From an uncultured Alistipes sp. (GTDB taxonomy: Bacteria > Bacteroidota > Bacteroidia > Bacteroidales > Rikenellaceae), in contig CAMWTS010000010.1 of the NCBI GenBank assembly GCA_947177225.1, positions 1 through 64,000 on the forward strand: 64,000 bases of DNA. Reading direction: 5' to 3'. Both the position numbers and the translations under genes were made by a program. Every line of letters begins with the position of its first letter. Position 1 is the stretch's first letter. The notes below the pieces were generated by a model, which was given only the letters and a program-made list of their open reading frames with translations, had not been told where the DNA came from and made no database searches. Shown here in pieces: positions 1 through 8,515 of this stretch.

Positions 1-1363
1 ACCCCCAGCCCCTAAGACTCAGCGCATTGCCCGTGCCGCTATAAATGTAGTAACTGTCAGCCTGAGAATAACCGCTCGGCGACGACGAACCTACACGCAA
101 TGATCCATTCGGCATCACCCACCTTACATAAAGTTTGCGCGCTCCCGATTCGGTGGCATTATAGGTTATGCGCGGTTGGAGATACATGGTAGCAGAACTA
201 TTCAGCACGGAGCCGTAAGAAGTCAGTATGTTGCCATCGATATCGACATTGGCAATCTCGATAGCGGTAACGGTCAACGGAGCCACAGTAGTCTGGATCG
301 ACGATTTGGTCTGCGGCTGTTTTCCGGCCGAGCCGTTATTGTTCGACCGGCGCAACGCCGCGACCTGACGCTGCAACTCATCGATCTGGCTCTGCGCATG
401 CTCCAAATCATTTTGTGCGGCCGAGAGTTCCGCACTCTGCGTACTCAGACGACCATTCAGATCTGCTATGTCACCATTCTGAGTGCGAATCTCCATACGC
501 ATATAGGAGGTATCGCGGCACAGGTTATCGATCTCCGATTGCAGATTGTCCATCTCGATATTGAGAGAGCTGATAATATCGCCCTTATTGCGCAGATCGG
601 CATTCTTAGAGCGTATGACACCCATCACGGCCAAGGTTCCAAACAGAACCAGAATCACCAGCCACATGACTACGGAATATTGCTTCTTTCGCCGTTCCAT
701 CTCGGCATACCTGGCCGACCATGCGGCATTATCGCGTTGCAGAGCATCGATCTGCTCGTGCAGCCGGCTGAAACGCCGGGCATAAACAAGCTCGGCTGCC
801 GACATGACATGTTCCGACTTGGAGATATAGACCGTATTGTAATCGCCTATGGCACCTATCATATCCTGCGCTGAGTCGGCATAGGCGAGCTGCTTCGACT
901 CCTCGACCGACACAGCGTAGTTGTGAGGCGGCAGAGGCATCGTCTGCCGGTCGGTGTCGGCCATGGAGCGCATCAGCGTCCTTACGATACGCTCCACCTC
1001 CTCCTTTTTGTCGGCAAGGCGGTCGATGCCCGAAACGACCTCGCCACGATCGTCGAAGGTCAATATATTGCCATGCAGAACGATCGAGCTTACAGCTTGT
1101 TCCAGCTCGTCGAACATGCAATGCGGATCGGCAAACATGACACCGTTAAGCACCACGCACACGCCCATATAGTCACCGTCGGCAGATGCGGTCAGGCGAC
1201 GCATGAACGCGTAATAGATCAGATCGCCATTGCGATGAACCATCATCTGCGCAGGGTCGGAGGCATTATTTTCGAAAAGCTCGAAGATACAGTGCGTATA
1301 GTCGTCAGGATATTGAGAATACCCCGACCTGAAACGCCCGAACAGATATACAGTAGAGTTCAT
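1..1363 (-). CDS. Membrane-anchored coiled-coil protein of the GTPase cluster (3' end cut by window edge)
   Basis: An open frame runs from an ATG at 1363 to the window edge, so only the first 454 residues are seen. Residues 1-200 form a soluble domain beginning MNSTVYLFGRF, with no signal peptide. A single membrane helix lies at about 231-250, a coiled coil rich in Asn, Gln, Asp and Glu at about 252-340, a Ser/Thr/Gln linker follows, and a beta-rich C-terminal region starts at about 360. The helix after a cytosolic-type N-terminus suggests N-in topology with the coiled coil and C-terminal domain outside the cytoplasm. The start lies one base past the stop codon of the protease gene, so it is the last visible gene of the operon. 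The layout resembles the coiled-coil/TM protein two genes upstream, although I see no obvious sequence identity. No family name is assigned. Confidence 0.75.
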   Translation of the reverse strand, partial: MNSTVYLFGRFRSGYSQYPDDYTHCIFELFENNASDPAQMMVHRNGDLIYYAFMRRLTASADGDYMGVCVVLNGVMFADPHCMFDELEQAVSSIVLHGNILTFDDRGEVVSGIDRLADKKEEVERIVRTLMRSMADTDRQTMPLPPHNYAVSVEESKQLAYADSAQDMIGAIGDYNTVYISKSEHVMSAAELVYARRFSRLHEQIDALQRDNAAWSARYAEMERRKKQYSVVMWLVILVLFGTLAVMGVIRSKNADLRNKGDIISSLNIEMDNLQSEIDNLCRDTSYMRMEIRTQNGDIADLNGRLSTQSAELSAAQNDLEHAQSQIDELQRQVAALRRSNNNGSAGKQPQTKSSIQTTVAPLTVTAIEIANVDIDGNILTSYGSVLNSSATMYLQPRITYNATESGARKLYVRWVMPNGSLRVGSSSPSGYSQADSYYIYSGTGNALSLRGWG

Positions 1364-1364
1364 A

Positions 1365-1964
1365 TCAATATAGATTCAATATTATGTTCTTGCCGACATT
1401 ATCCACAGTAAACGACTTTACGCGGTCGAGAATCTCGTTACCCATAAGCAGCGGAGCCTCGACGCTGGGCGACACGGTTGCCACAACATCGTCGCAATAT
1501 ATCGCTCCGCCTATCTCGACCCGGCGCAGCATCACCACCATGTTCTCCACCACGCTGCCGTCGGCTATGACCGATTCGGAGGTGCCCAGAAAATCATCGT
1601 CGGTCAGCAGTCCCTTCTCGAACAGATAGTTGGCCTCGGCCAGAGATATGAGCGTACCCGAACAGCCCGTATCGAGGATCATGTCCATGGGTATGCCGTT
1701 GACCCTGACCGCCACGATCTTCACGCCGCACTCCTCTGTGTATGGTATCACCGCCACATCGTCCGCCTCCCGTTCATCTTCGCAGTACTCATCATACAGT
1801 GTATCCGTGTGCGTATAATCATAGTGCCCGGTGCAGTCGGCATCGGCGGTGAAGCTGACGCGGCTTATGGGCGACGGCTTCGACCTGCCGCCACCGCACG
1901 ACGCGGCCGACAGCAGCAGCGTGCACACGGCGGCATAGCAGAGGAGATCAAAACTTTTTTTCAT
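1365..1964 (-). CDS. Retropepsin-like aspartic protease, lipoprotein
   Basis: The protein has 199 residues. Residues 1-23 form a lipoprotein signal ending LSAASC with Cys23, so the mature protein is probably tethered in the periplasm or outer membrane. The catalytic motif is DTG at 98-100 after a hydrophobic strand (MDMILDTGCSGTLISL), and a second hydrophobic-Gly element, LLMGNEIL, lies at 172-179. This matches the single-domain clan AA (retropepsin-like) fold, which works as a dimer. An in-frame ATG further upstream at 2075 would give a basic, non-signal N-terminus inside the previous gene, so I chose the ATG at 1964, which is followed by a good signal peptide. The first 17 bases overlap the upstream gene, which suggests translational coupling. 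The substrate is unknown; neighbouring proteins with domains outside the cytoplasm are possible targets. Confidence 0.85.
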   Translation of the reverse strand: MKKSFDLLCYAAVCTLLLSAASCGGGRSKPSPISRVSFTADADCTGHYDYTHTDTLYDEYCEDEREADDVAVIPYTEECGVKIVAVRVNGIPMDMILDTGCSGTLISLAEANYLFEKGLLTDDDFLGTSESVIADGSVVENMVVMLRRVEIGGAIYCDDVVATVSPSVEAPLLMGNEILDRVKSFTVDNVGKNIILNLY

Positions 1965-3186
1965 TATATTTATAGGTGGTGTCTTTGTTGATTTTTGGAT
2001 CGGCGGGCTTTTCGGTCGACGGCGTCCCGTCATTATTGGGCTTTTCGGTCTTGTATTTCCTGTTTTGCGCGGCATTGCAGGAGTGCACGCCGTAGGCCAT
2101 ACCAGCCAAGACGGTCAGCAGAACGATCCATTTCACAACCGGGCGGCGCAACATGCCTCGACCACTCGCCCCATTGCCGTGGTCATGTTTTAACGCATCA
2201 TTCGACTTCGACGTCCCTGGGCGGCGATACTCTCGCAAGAACCGGCGCATCTTATTCATATCGTCGTACAGTGCATCTATCTGCCTATGCACATCGTCGC
2301 TGATCTGCACCTCACGCGAAGCCAGGTCCTCGTTTTGCTGCCGGAGGATCCGATTCTCCTCTTCGAGTTTCTGCGACCGCTGCTGCTCACTCGCCAGCTC
2401 CGTTCTGAACCGATTGCCGTCGATCTGCTGCTGCAACCGGCTCTTTTCGCCGTTAAGCTGCTCTATCGTCTTGTTCTTGCGCTCTATGTCGCGCTCCAAT
2501 TCGTCGATCTGCTGCTGACGATCGGCCGCCAGCTTCTGCTCGCGTGCCACGTTCTCCCGTTCGGCCGATACCATGCGTCGCAGTTCGGACTGCACGGCAC
2601 TATTGGCGGGATACTCAGGCGAAACGTATGCCTTGCCGCTCTGTCGGAGCGAGTCGAAGAAGGCCGGACAGCCCGTGTCGGCAGGATTGAAAGCCTCGGC
2701 ACGCTTGGCATCGCGGCCGGCAAACGAGCCGTCGATAGGCAAAAACATCGATTGCTCCAATCGGCCGAACAACTCCTCGCAAATCCCTTTCAGCAGAGTG
2801 TCGGCCTGCTTGAAATCCGATATGCGATACTTCGACACACCGCCATGGCTCTCTATCACCTGTCCGACGATAGCGCGGTTGTAGGCTTCGTCCAATATGT
2901 TGAAGACGTGCGCCACCTCGCGGCAGTAATATCCGTCGAAGCGCAGCGTCATGCCGAAGAACGACCCCGAACGCCCCTCTGAATCGGAGTAGCTGCATGT
3001 ACGCAGATAGGTGTAGTAGCTCGATACGGCACTGCCATTGCGGGCTATATCCACCACAAGGCGCGCCTGCTCTCTGACACCTTTATAACTGACATAGAAC
3101 TGATTGATGAAGCTGTCCGACACCTTGTCGCCATTCCAGACGCAATGCCCGTAAGGCACTCCATGTACGAAAAATTCCAGATTCAT
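1948..3186 (-). CDS. Coiled-coil, single-TM protein of the GTPase cluster
   Basis: This 412-residue protein has no signal peptide. Residues 1-200 form a globular domain beginning MNLEFFVHGVPYGH. Residues 200-315 are a long Gln/Glu/Arg coiled coil. A membrane helix lies at about 352-370, followed by a short polar, Lys/Pro-rich tail. The N-terminal domain recalls the GTPase-associated proteins predicted computationally in NTPase-centred conflict systems, but that is from memory and unverified. The gene starts four bases after the GTPase stop codon, so the two are almost certainly co-translated. If the N-terminus is cytoplasmic, the globular domain and coiled coil sit where the GTPase is. A partner or effector role for the GTPase is inferred from this arrangement only. 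Confidence 0.75.
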   Translation of the reverse strand: MNLEFFVHGVPYGHCVWNGDKVSDSFINQFYVSYKGVREQARLVVDIARNGSAVSSYYTYLRTCSYSDSEGRSGSFFGMTLRFDGYYCREVAHVFNILDEAYNRAIVGQVIESHGGVSKYRISDFKQADTLLKGICEELFGRLEQSMFLPIDGSFAGRDAKRAEAFNPADTGCPAFFDSLRQSGKAYVSPEYPANSAVQSELRRMVSAERENVAREQKLAADRQQQIDELERDIERKNKTIEQLNGEKSRLQQQIDGNRFRTELASEQQRSQKLEEENRILRQQNEDLASREVQISDDVHRQIDALYDDMNKMRRFLREYRRPGTSKSNDALKHDHGNGASGRGMLRRPVVKWIVLLTVLAGMAYGVHSCNAAQNRKYKTEKPNNDGTPSTEKPADPKINKDTTYKYNEKKF

Positions 3187-3190
3187 ACGG

Positions 3191-4114
3191 CTACCCTCTT
3201 ATACATTTCATAATCGTATTCCACAATGCGGCCGGATAAACATCGTCGCCCTCGGTGTATGTAACCGACCCATCATTCGTCTTATGATATTCGCCGGTCG
3301 AGAACGGCACGAAATGACAGTTGTATTTCTTGAACAGACGCGTTATGGGATTAACATTTCGGAACGGCTCAAACACTCCGCGATAGTGATCTTCTATATC
3401 CTTTACAGCCATTGCCGTATTGATATTGCCGGGCGATCTGACAAAATCAGTAGCATCGATCTTGTTGTAGAGGAATATCACCTTGTCCGACGGACGCATG
3501 CGTGCTCTAAGTTTTTTGATCTTGTCTACATACATGCCGTAGTCGAACTTCCAGTTGGGTTCGACCATGATAATCCATATCTTGCGGTTGGGCGAATTGA
3601 TTATGGAGTATACAAAACGGAAAAAGTCATTGTCCGGGAACTTGGGGTGATGATAGCTCTCACCCGGAGCTTCGAGTATCTGGCACACCCGCTGTCCGGC
3701 ATTCCGAAGCACATCGACCAGCATAAAGCTGATATTGTCGTTACCGTCAGCAGCCTTGCTTTCGGAAATTCGTGCTCTGAAATTACCGCACATATCCTGA
3801 TAACGGACATCATCGGCCGGACGGAAATCACGAACGGGCGATATGGTATAACTGCTTTTCAGATATCGGGTCAGCCGCACCATAGTCATCGTCTTGCCGC
3901 ATGACGGAGGGCCGAACAAGACCACTATGGGAGCCGATTTATCGGCCATGGTTACGGCAATCTTATTGGGATCGTTATACTCCTCCTGCGTCAGTCCTTC
4001 GATTTTAGATGTTATGCTGTCATCATTGTTCGTCTGCGCGCCACCTGTTTCCGGAATTATAGCGGCCGAATATGATTCGGTCTTTATCGATGTGCTGTTA
4101 TTCAATTCAGCCAT
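3191..4114 (-). CDS. P-loop GTPase (TRAFAC-like) at the centre of a membrane-protein cluster
   Basis: The protein has 307 residues and is soluble. An N-terminal Ser/Thr/Asn-rich tail covers about 1-55. The Walker A motif GPPSCGKT is at 68-75. A switch-like segment LEAPGES is at 148-153. A G4 motif NKID at 217-220 follows the hydrophobic strand KVIFLY, and PFSTGEY at about 270 is a candidate G5 region. NKxD is the guanine-specificity signature, so GTP is the likely nucleotide. The fold resembles small regulatory GTPases, but it matches no housekeeping family such as Era, EngA, Obg or YchF. The gene sits between a 4-TM protein (26-base gap) and a coiled-coil/TM protein (4-base gap). Its action on those membrane partners is inferred from context. 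Confidence 0.82.
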   Translation of the reverse strand: MAELNNSTSIKTESYSAAIIPETGGAQTNNDDSITSKIEGLTQEEYNDPNKIAVTMADKSAPIVVLFGPPSCGKTMTMVRLTRYLKSSYTISPVRDFRPADDVRYQDMCGNFRARISESKAADGNDNISFMLVDVLRNAGQRVCQILEAPGESYHHPKFPDNDFFRFVYSIINSPNRKIWIIMVEPNWKFDYGMYVDKIKKLRARMRPSDKVIFLYNKIDATDFVRSPGNINTAMAVKDIEDHYRGVFEPFRNVNPITRLFKKYNCHFVPFSTGEYHKTNDGSVTYTEGDDVYPAALWNTIMKCIRG

Positions 4115-4140
4115 AATATATGATATTATCGGTTAGTAAA

Positions 4141-5169
4141 TCAGTCTTTTTTAAATGCGATCGAGAAGAATACGAATGCGGCTATGTCGACCAGAACCGA
4201 CAACAGAATCCAATAGATCAGGCCGTAGTTCTTATCGCTGAACTTGCCGCCGAGATAGTCGCCCCACACTTTGGTGACATTGGTCAGACGCTCGGAGCTG
4301 TACACCTTGGGATTACCCTCGATGCCCATGATGTTGTAACCGCGCTGGATCAGCTTTCGCGCCTTTTTGAGCGTCGGCTCCTTCTCGATATCATTGTCGT
4401 CCAGCTCCCGGATCGTCGTATCGATGTCTGCCAGCAGTAACTTTTTCTTGACATTCTCCTCTTCGAAATTCCGCAGTTTGTTCTCCAACTCGCCATAGTG
4501 CAGGGCTTTCTTGCCGTCGAGTTGCGAATCCTTCAATTCCTGATAATGCATTATCGTTTTGGTGATTTCCGACTGGCTCGAACCCACACGCGTCAATCGG
4601 TGCATGGTTCCTCTGGGTATTCCAAGGGCATCTTCCACTCTGCACAACGCCTCTTCCGCCAGTTCGCCATGACCGGTTTTCTGATAATCATTGACCTCCG
4701 CCACATAATTTTTGTAGGCCGTATTGACATTCTGCTCGAATGCCCTCCATTCCGTATCGTACTTGTTTTTTAATATATCAGGATTGGTTATCGCCCCTAT
4801 CTGATTCGACAGCTCGGTCAACTCGGCCGAAGCCACATTCTTGGCCATCTTCTTGTAGAAGAATGTGTGCGAATTGGTGGGCATGCTGAAACAGAGCCAC
4901 AGCACCAGCACTCCTAACACACCGAATGTGAGGCGCACACCGCGATTTTCGAGAAAGATGTTCTGATTGAGGCTGTCGACAATGACCTTCGTACAGTAAG
5001 ATGTCAGTATGAAGAGTCCCACCACAGCTACCCATAATATCCATTTGGGGACATCATCTGTGTCTTCCAATGTAAGATAGAGCGATTCGACGGTCGCCCA
5101 GCAGCTCACTGCCGCAAAAACGGCAAATGCAACGAGTGCAACGAATTTCCAATAGTTAGTTTGTCCCAT
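4141..5169 (-). CDS. Four-TM membrane protein with a large loop, first gene of the GTPase operon
   Basis: The protein has 342 residues. Three hydrophobic helices lie at about 8-30, 42-63 and 80-98. Then comes a charged, helical stretch from about 100 to 315 with no membrane segment, and a last helix at about 317-337 with a short Lys-rich tail. Helix spacing and the positive C-terminus (AFKKD) put both ends in the cytoplasm, so the ~215-residue loop would lie in the periplasm. I recognise no catalytic motif and cannot name the family with confidence; it is reminiscent of DUF4407-type proteins. Being first in the operon, it may be the membrane receptor or platform for the GTPase. Confidence 0.75.
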   Translation of the reverse strand: MGQTNYWKFVALVAFAVFAAVSCWATVESLYLTLEDTDDVPKWILWVAVVGLFILTSYCTKVIVDSLNQNIFLENRGVRLTFGVLGVLVLWLCFSMPTNSHTFFYKKMAKNVASAELTELSNQIGAITNPDILKNKYDTEWRAFEQNVNTAYKNYVAEVNDYQKTGHGELAEEALCRVEDALGIPRGTMHRLTRVGSSQSEITKTIMHYQELKDSQLDGKKALHYGELENKLRNFEEENVKKKLLLADIDTTIRELDDNDIEKEPTLKKARKLIQRGYNIMGIEGNPKVYSSERLTNVTKVWGDYLGGKFSDKNYGLIYWILLSVLVDIAAFVFFSIAFKKD

Positions 5170-5664
5170 AATATTTAGTTTTGAGTTAATTGTTCACAGC
5201 TGTAAAACACCGAATTACGATCCGGCACTCAGATAGCGCCCGATCGACCGGCAATGATGCGGCATGTCGCACTGAAACGGCATCGCGAATATGGTTTATG
5301 CTGCAAGACCCCTCGACACAGCGGGTTATAAAAAACAGAAAGTGTGGGATCTCAATCGTTTATCCGACAGAAGGTTCTGACAAAACCCAAGCACAAATAA
5401 ACATTGGCAATACCCCACACCTGAACGGTATATGCGGAGCACATGATATGCCGCATATATACGATCAGATGATGCGAGCGCCACTTGATCCTTGTGCTTA
5501 GTTGAACTGTCAGATTCTCTGTCAAGGATAAAAGCGAAACACTTTCATCAATATGTAATGTCCACACGGACATGACAAAGATAGAAAATATTTCTCAAAG
5601 TAGCGCAACGGGGATTGCCAATTCTCACAATATTATAGATATTTACCGATACGATCAAATAATA
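5170..5664 (-). other. Long non-coding leader region upstream of the GTPase operon
   Basis: There is no convincing gene here; the only open frames are short and lack family resemblance. Read as minus-strand RNA, the region holds three inverted repeats: GTGTGGG (5342-5348 against 5414-5420), TATATGCGG (5429-5437 against 5451-5459) and ATCCTTG (5488-5494 against 5523-5529). A box of the TAnnTTTG type lies at 5576-5583. If it is used, the operon has a leader of roughly 400 bases. Function is unknown. Confidence 0.4.
5576..5583 (-). promoter_or_regulatory. Candidate -7 box (TATCTTTG) for the GTPase operon
   Basis: On the minus strand the bases read TATCTTTG, an exact match to the Bacteroidota -7 consensus TAnnTTTG. 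The only nearby TTTG is 12 bases upstream (5596-5599), closer than the usual ~20, and the box lies about 400 bases before the first start codon. The call rests on the -7 match alone. Confidence 0.35.
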
Positions 5665-5697
5665 AGCCCCCGAAGCAGAACAATCGCTCCGAGGGCT
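5665..5697 (-). terminator. Rho-independent terminator after the AsmA/DUF748 gene
   Basis: The minus-strand RNA forms a 12-pair stem (AGCCCTCGGAGC with GCTTCGGGGGCT, including two G-U pairs) around a nine-base loop, followed by TTATTATTTG. It lies about 40 bases past the AsmA stop codon and separates that operon from the GTPase operon leader. Confidence 0.75.
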
Positions 5698-5738
5698 ATT
5701 CTCTCACCGGTTGCAGAGAGCCAATGTCAATGTCGATG

Positions 5739-8447
5739 TTATGCCGCAGTTGCCGTAGAGTAAGGCACGCCTGCCGGTCGCTCCTCATCATCGGCCGCCG
5801 ATTCCGTCGTACCTGATTGCAGATCGGCACGCTCCGGCAGCTCTTCCTGCCCGGTTTGCAACTGCTCCGTCGAGGCAGTCCCACTGACGGAATGATCTGT
5901 CGAGGTCGCACAGCCGGCATCGGTGTCGGCGTCGGCGGTTGCGTCCTGGTCGGAACCGAAAGCATCTGACGCAGAGACCGCCTCAGTATCAGTATCGGAC
6001 TCCGCGGCGGCGACAGCGGATTCATCGGATATGCTATCGGGCATATCATCATCGTCTTCGGCAGCATTATCATCTTCCGAATCGACATCGACCTCCTCGT
6101 CATCGACAATTATGGTCACCGTATAACGGTCCTTGCCGTTGTAGTCGCGTATGTCATCGATCGTCACGGTGTTGACCGTAAATGCTCCGGCGGGCATATC
6201 GGCATGCTGGAAAGACATATACTCCACCACAGCCTTGTTGCGCGCATCGATGATGCGTTGCAGCTGACCGTCGACATACTCTCCATACAGAGCCATAGCC
6301 TTTTCATCGGCAGACATATGGCGCGGATCGACGCCCTTTGCGACAAGCTGTGAATCGGCGAACTCGGCCACCTGGCGCGACGAGAGTTTCATCTCGGCTA
6401 TACGGTCGAAATCGAGCATGTCGAGACGATGCCCCGGCTCGGCCTGCGTGGAGTTGTAATAGGCGATCTTCATGTCGATCTGTGCAAGACGCTTGACTGC
6501 CTTGGAGTAGTTTATTCGCTGCACTATGCGCACCTTCATGTCGCCCTCCTGCTTCAACTCCTCGGCCATACGGTCGAAACGCATATACTGCTCCGAATCG
6601 AAACCAAGAGCAAGCGCATCTATATCTACATATTTGAATGCGTCCTGCTTGCCCGACGACAGCCATGCAAACGGAGCCGACACCACCTTCAACATCATAT
6701 TGCCGATGCCCTTCATGATGATCTTGCGATAGGAGAACTCCGGCGAATCGATGCTGCCGGTCACCGGCAGATCGATATTGATATGCTTCTTGCTGTCGGT
6801 CAGAATAAACAGACCGAGTTTGAGCGGAATCTTAAACTCGGGAGTCAGGCTCTTGTCCTTCTTGCCGACGGTGAAATTATAGGTATCGAGGTGATTGACT
6901 CCCTTCAAATAGCCGTTGACGATGATGTTCTGGCTGCGGAACGTCAGATTGCCATCGGTTATCGGGAACGCCGTATAGTGCTCGCAATAGGGAGTAAAGT
7001 CGTTCATGTCGACGTTGGTCAGCACCGACAGCAGATTCTGATTGTGGAAATCGTTCAGAGAGCCCTGCCAGCGGATCATGGCCGTACCCTGCTTCTGCAA
7101 AGAGGCCTTGACCGATATGGTGTTGACCGCCGCAATGTCGAATCCGGCCGATCGCAGCTCTACGTTCCGCAGCGTATAGCAAAACGGCTTGTGCATCTGA
7201 TTGTCCTCGTAGTAGATGCGTCCGCCGCGCATATCGAGGTCGGCCACCTTGAATACGAGATTGCCGAACAGCGGCTCCGACGTGCTCTTCGAGCTGAGCG
7301 ACACAGTCTCGCGAACATCGTAGAGCGCGGCATCGGCAGCCACGGCCTGCTCCGTGGTGGAGATATCGATCTTCGGATCGTCGTAGAACAGCGGGTCGAC
7401 ATTCGTCGTACCGTCGGCCGCCACGATGTATTGCGTCCGATAGTCGGCAGCCCGGAGCGAGTTGAACACAAACCGTTCACGGTCGATGTTCATATCGGCT
7501 ATATCGGCCTTAACGGTGTTGCATGCCACCAGCTCAGCGCCGCGCGAATCGGTCATGGCAAATCCGCATACCTCGGCTGCGCCGCTGATGTTCATAGCCA
7601 TAATATCGAACACATTGCCCGCGACAGACAAATCTGCCGCTGCAATGCCTGCCACGCTGCGTATGTTGAGATATGGCGTCCAATATTTATACGTGTCGGA
7701 CAGATCGAAATCCGATACACTTCCGTCGAATGTGAAATTGCCGTTATCGTAGTTGTACGACAGCCGTCCCTGCACGGGCGCACGGCCGTTGATCGTCATC
7801 GAGGCATCGACCCAAGTTGCCGTATCGCCCAGAACGACACAATCCGAGAGCATGTTCAGCGCCGACAGATCCCATGTCTGTCCCATCTCGGCATCATAAT
7901 ATGCCAGATGTCCCTGCTCGACGCATATGTTGTTGAGCGTGATCTTCCACTCGGTATCGCTATCCGATTCACCGGTAAGATAGGTCTCGACGATAAACTC
8001 CAACAGATCGTCGAAATTGAATCGGGCACCATTCTGCGTAAGGCGTATGTCGGGACTCACCAGACGGGCATGTTTGACGAGTATGTGATCGTCGAACAAC
8101 TCGCCCAGATCCACCTCCATATCGAAATGCCCGATACGGACGAAGCTGGTCGTATCGTCAGGCTCGTACATCACCACCTCTTCGGCCGATACGCTGCCCG
8201 AGAGCAGATCGATATCCAGCCCCTGCATGCGAATGAGTCGGCCGGTCAGCTCCTTGCAGTTCTTCTCGACATACCACTTGGTCACCGGCGATATGCCGTA
8301 GACGACGGCTGCGCACAATCCGGCCAGCAGCACGATCACCACCGACGACCATACGATCAGTCGGCGGCCGCGGCGGCGGCGTCTCTTCTCCGGAGCGGCA
8401 TTAGCCTCTGCAACATGCTCCATATCCGTATGTTGATCGTTATTCAT
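5739..8447 (-). CDS. AsmA-like / DUF748 envelope protein
   Basis: The protein has 902 residues. A basic cytoplasmic patch (KRRRRRGRR, 21-29) precedes one signal-anchor helix at about 30-52. A long periplasmic region follows with the repeated beta-strand pattern of the AsmA/DUF748 family, for example segments around 70-130 and 400-600 with many Asp-Val/Leu-Asp strands. The last ~125 residues are low complexity and strongly acidic (Asp, Glu, Ser, Ala). Family members bridge the inner and outer membrane and are linked to lipid transport or outer-membrane biogenesis. The gene lies 67 bases after the short-chain dehydrogenase with no terminator between, so it is probably the last gene of the steroid-reductase operon. 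Whether that link is functional is unknown. Confidence 0.85.
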   Translation of the reverse strand: MNNDQHTDMEHVAEANAAPEKRRRRRGRRLIVWSSVVIVLLAGLCAAVVYGISPVTKWYVEKNCKELTGRLIRMQGLDIDLLSGSVSAEEVVMYEPDDTTSFVRIGHFDMEVDLGELFDDHILVKHARLVSPDIRLTQNGARFNFDDLLEFIVETYLTGESDSDTEWKITLNNICVEQGHLAYYDAEMGQTWDLSALNMLSDCVVLGDTATWVDASMTINGRAPVQGRLSYNYDNGNFTFDGSVSDFDLSDTYKYWTPYLNIRSVAGIAAADLSVAGNVFDIMAMNISGAAEVCGFAMTDSRGAELVACNTVKADIADMNIDRERFVFNSLRAADYRTQYIVAADGTTNVDPLFYDDPKIDISTTEQAVAADAALYDVRETVSLSSKSTSEPLFGNLVFKVADLDMRGGRIYYEDNQMHKPFCYTLRNVELRSAGFDIAAVNTISVKASLQKQGTAMIRWQGSLNDFHNQNLLSVLTNVDMNDFTPYCEHYTAFPITDGNLTFRSQNIIVNGYLKGVNHLDTYNFTVGKKDKSLTPEFKIPLKLGLFILTDSKKHINIDLPVTGSIDSPEFSYRKIIMKGIGNMMLKVVSAPFAWLSSGKQDAFKYVDIDALALGFDSEQYMRFDRMAEELKQEGDMKVRIVQRINYSKAVKRLAQIDMKIAYYNSTQAEPGHRLDMLDFDRIAEMKLSSRQVAEFADSQLVAKGVDPRHMSADEKAMALYGEYVDGQLQRIIDARNKAVVEYMSFQHADMPAGAFTVNTVTIDDIRDYNGKDRYTVTIIVDDEEVDVDSEDDNAAEDDDDMPDSISDESAVAAAESDTDTEAVSASDAFGSDQDATADADTDAGCATSTDHSVSGTASTEQLQTGQEELPERADLQSGTTESAADDEERPAGVPYSTATAA

Positions 8448-8515
8448 AACAGAGTTTTTATCGGGAATTATTGATTTTCAAACCACGGCCTGCACTAATC
8501 GTTCCACTCGCAGCC

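Noticed and set aside
5190..5501. A 103-codon open frame in the GTPase operon leader
   Set aside because: It crosses the inverted repeats, lies on the opposite strand to the operon, lacks a leader or promoter, and shows no recognisable protein pattern.
6429..8474. A 681-codon plus-strand open frame
   Set aside because: It is exactly antisense to the AsmA gene, has His/Arg/Ile-rich composition without any domain, and is explained by the GC-rich codon use of the real gene. Similar long antisense frames at 26620-28287, 30818-32554, 33747-35579 and 48858-50777 were rejected for the same reason.
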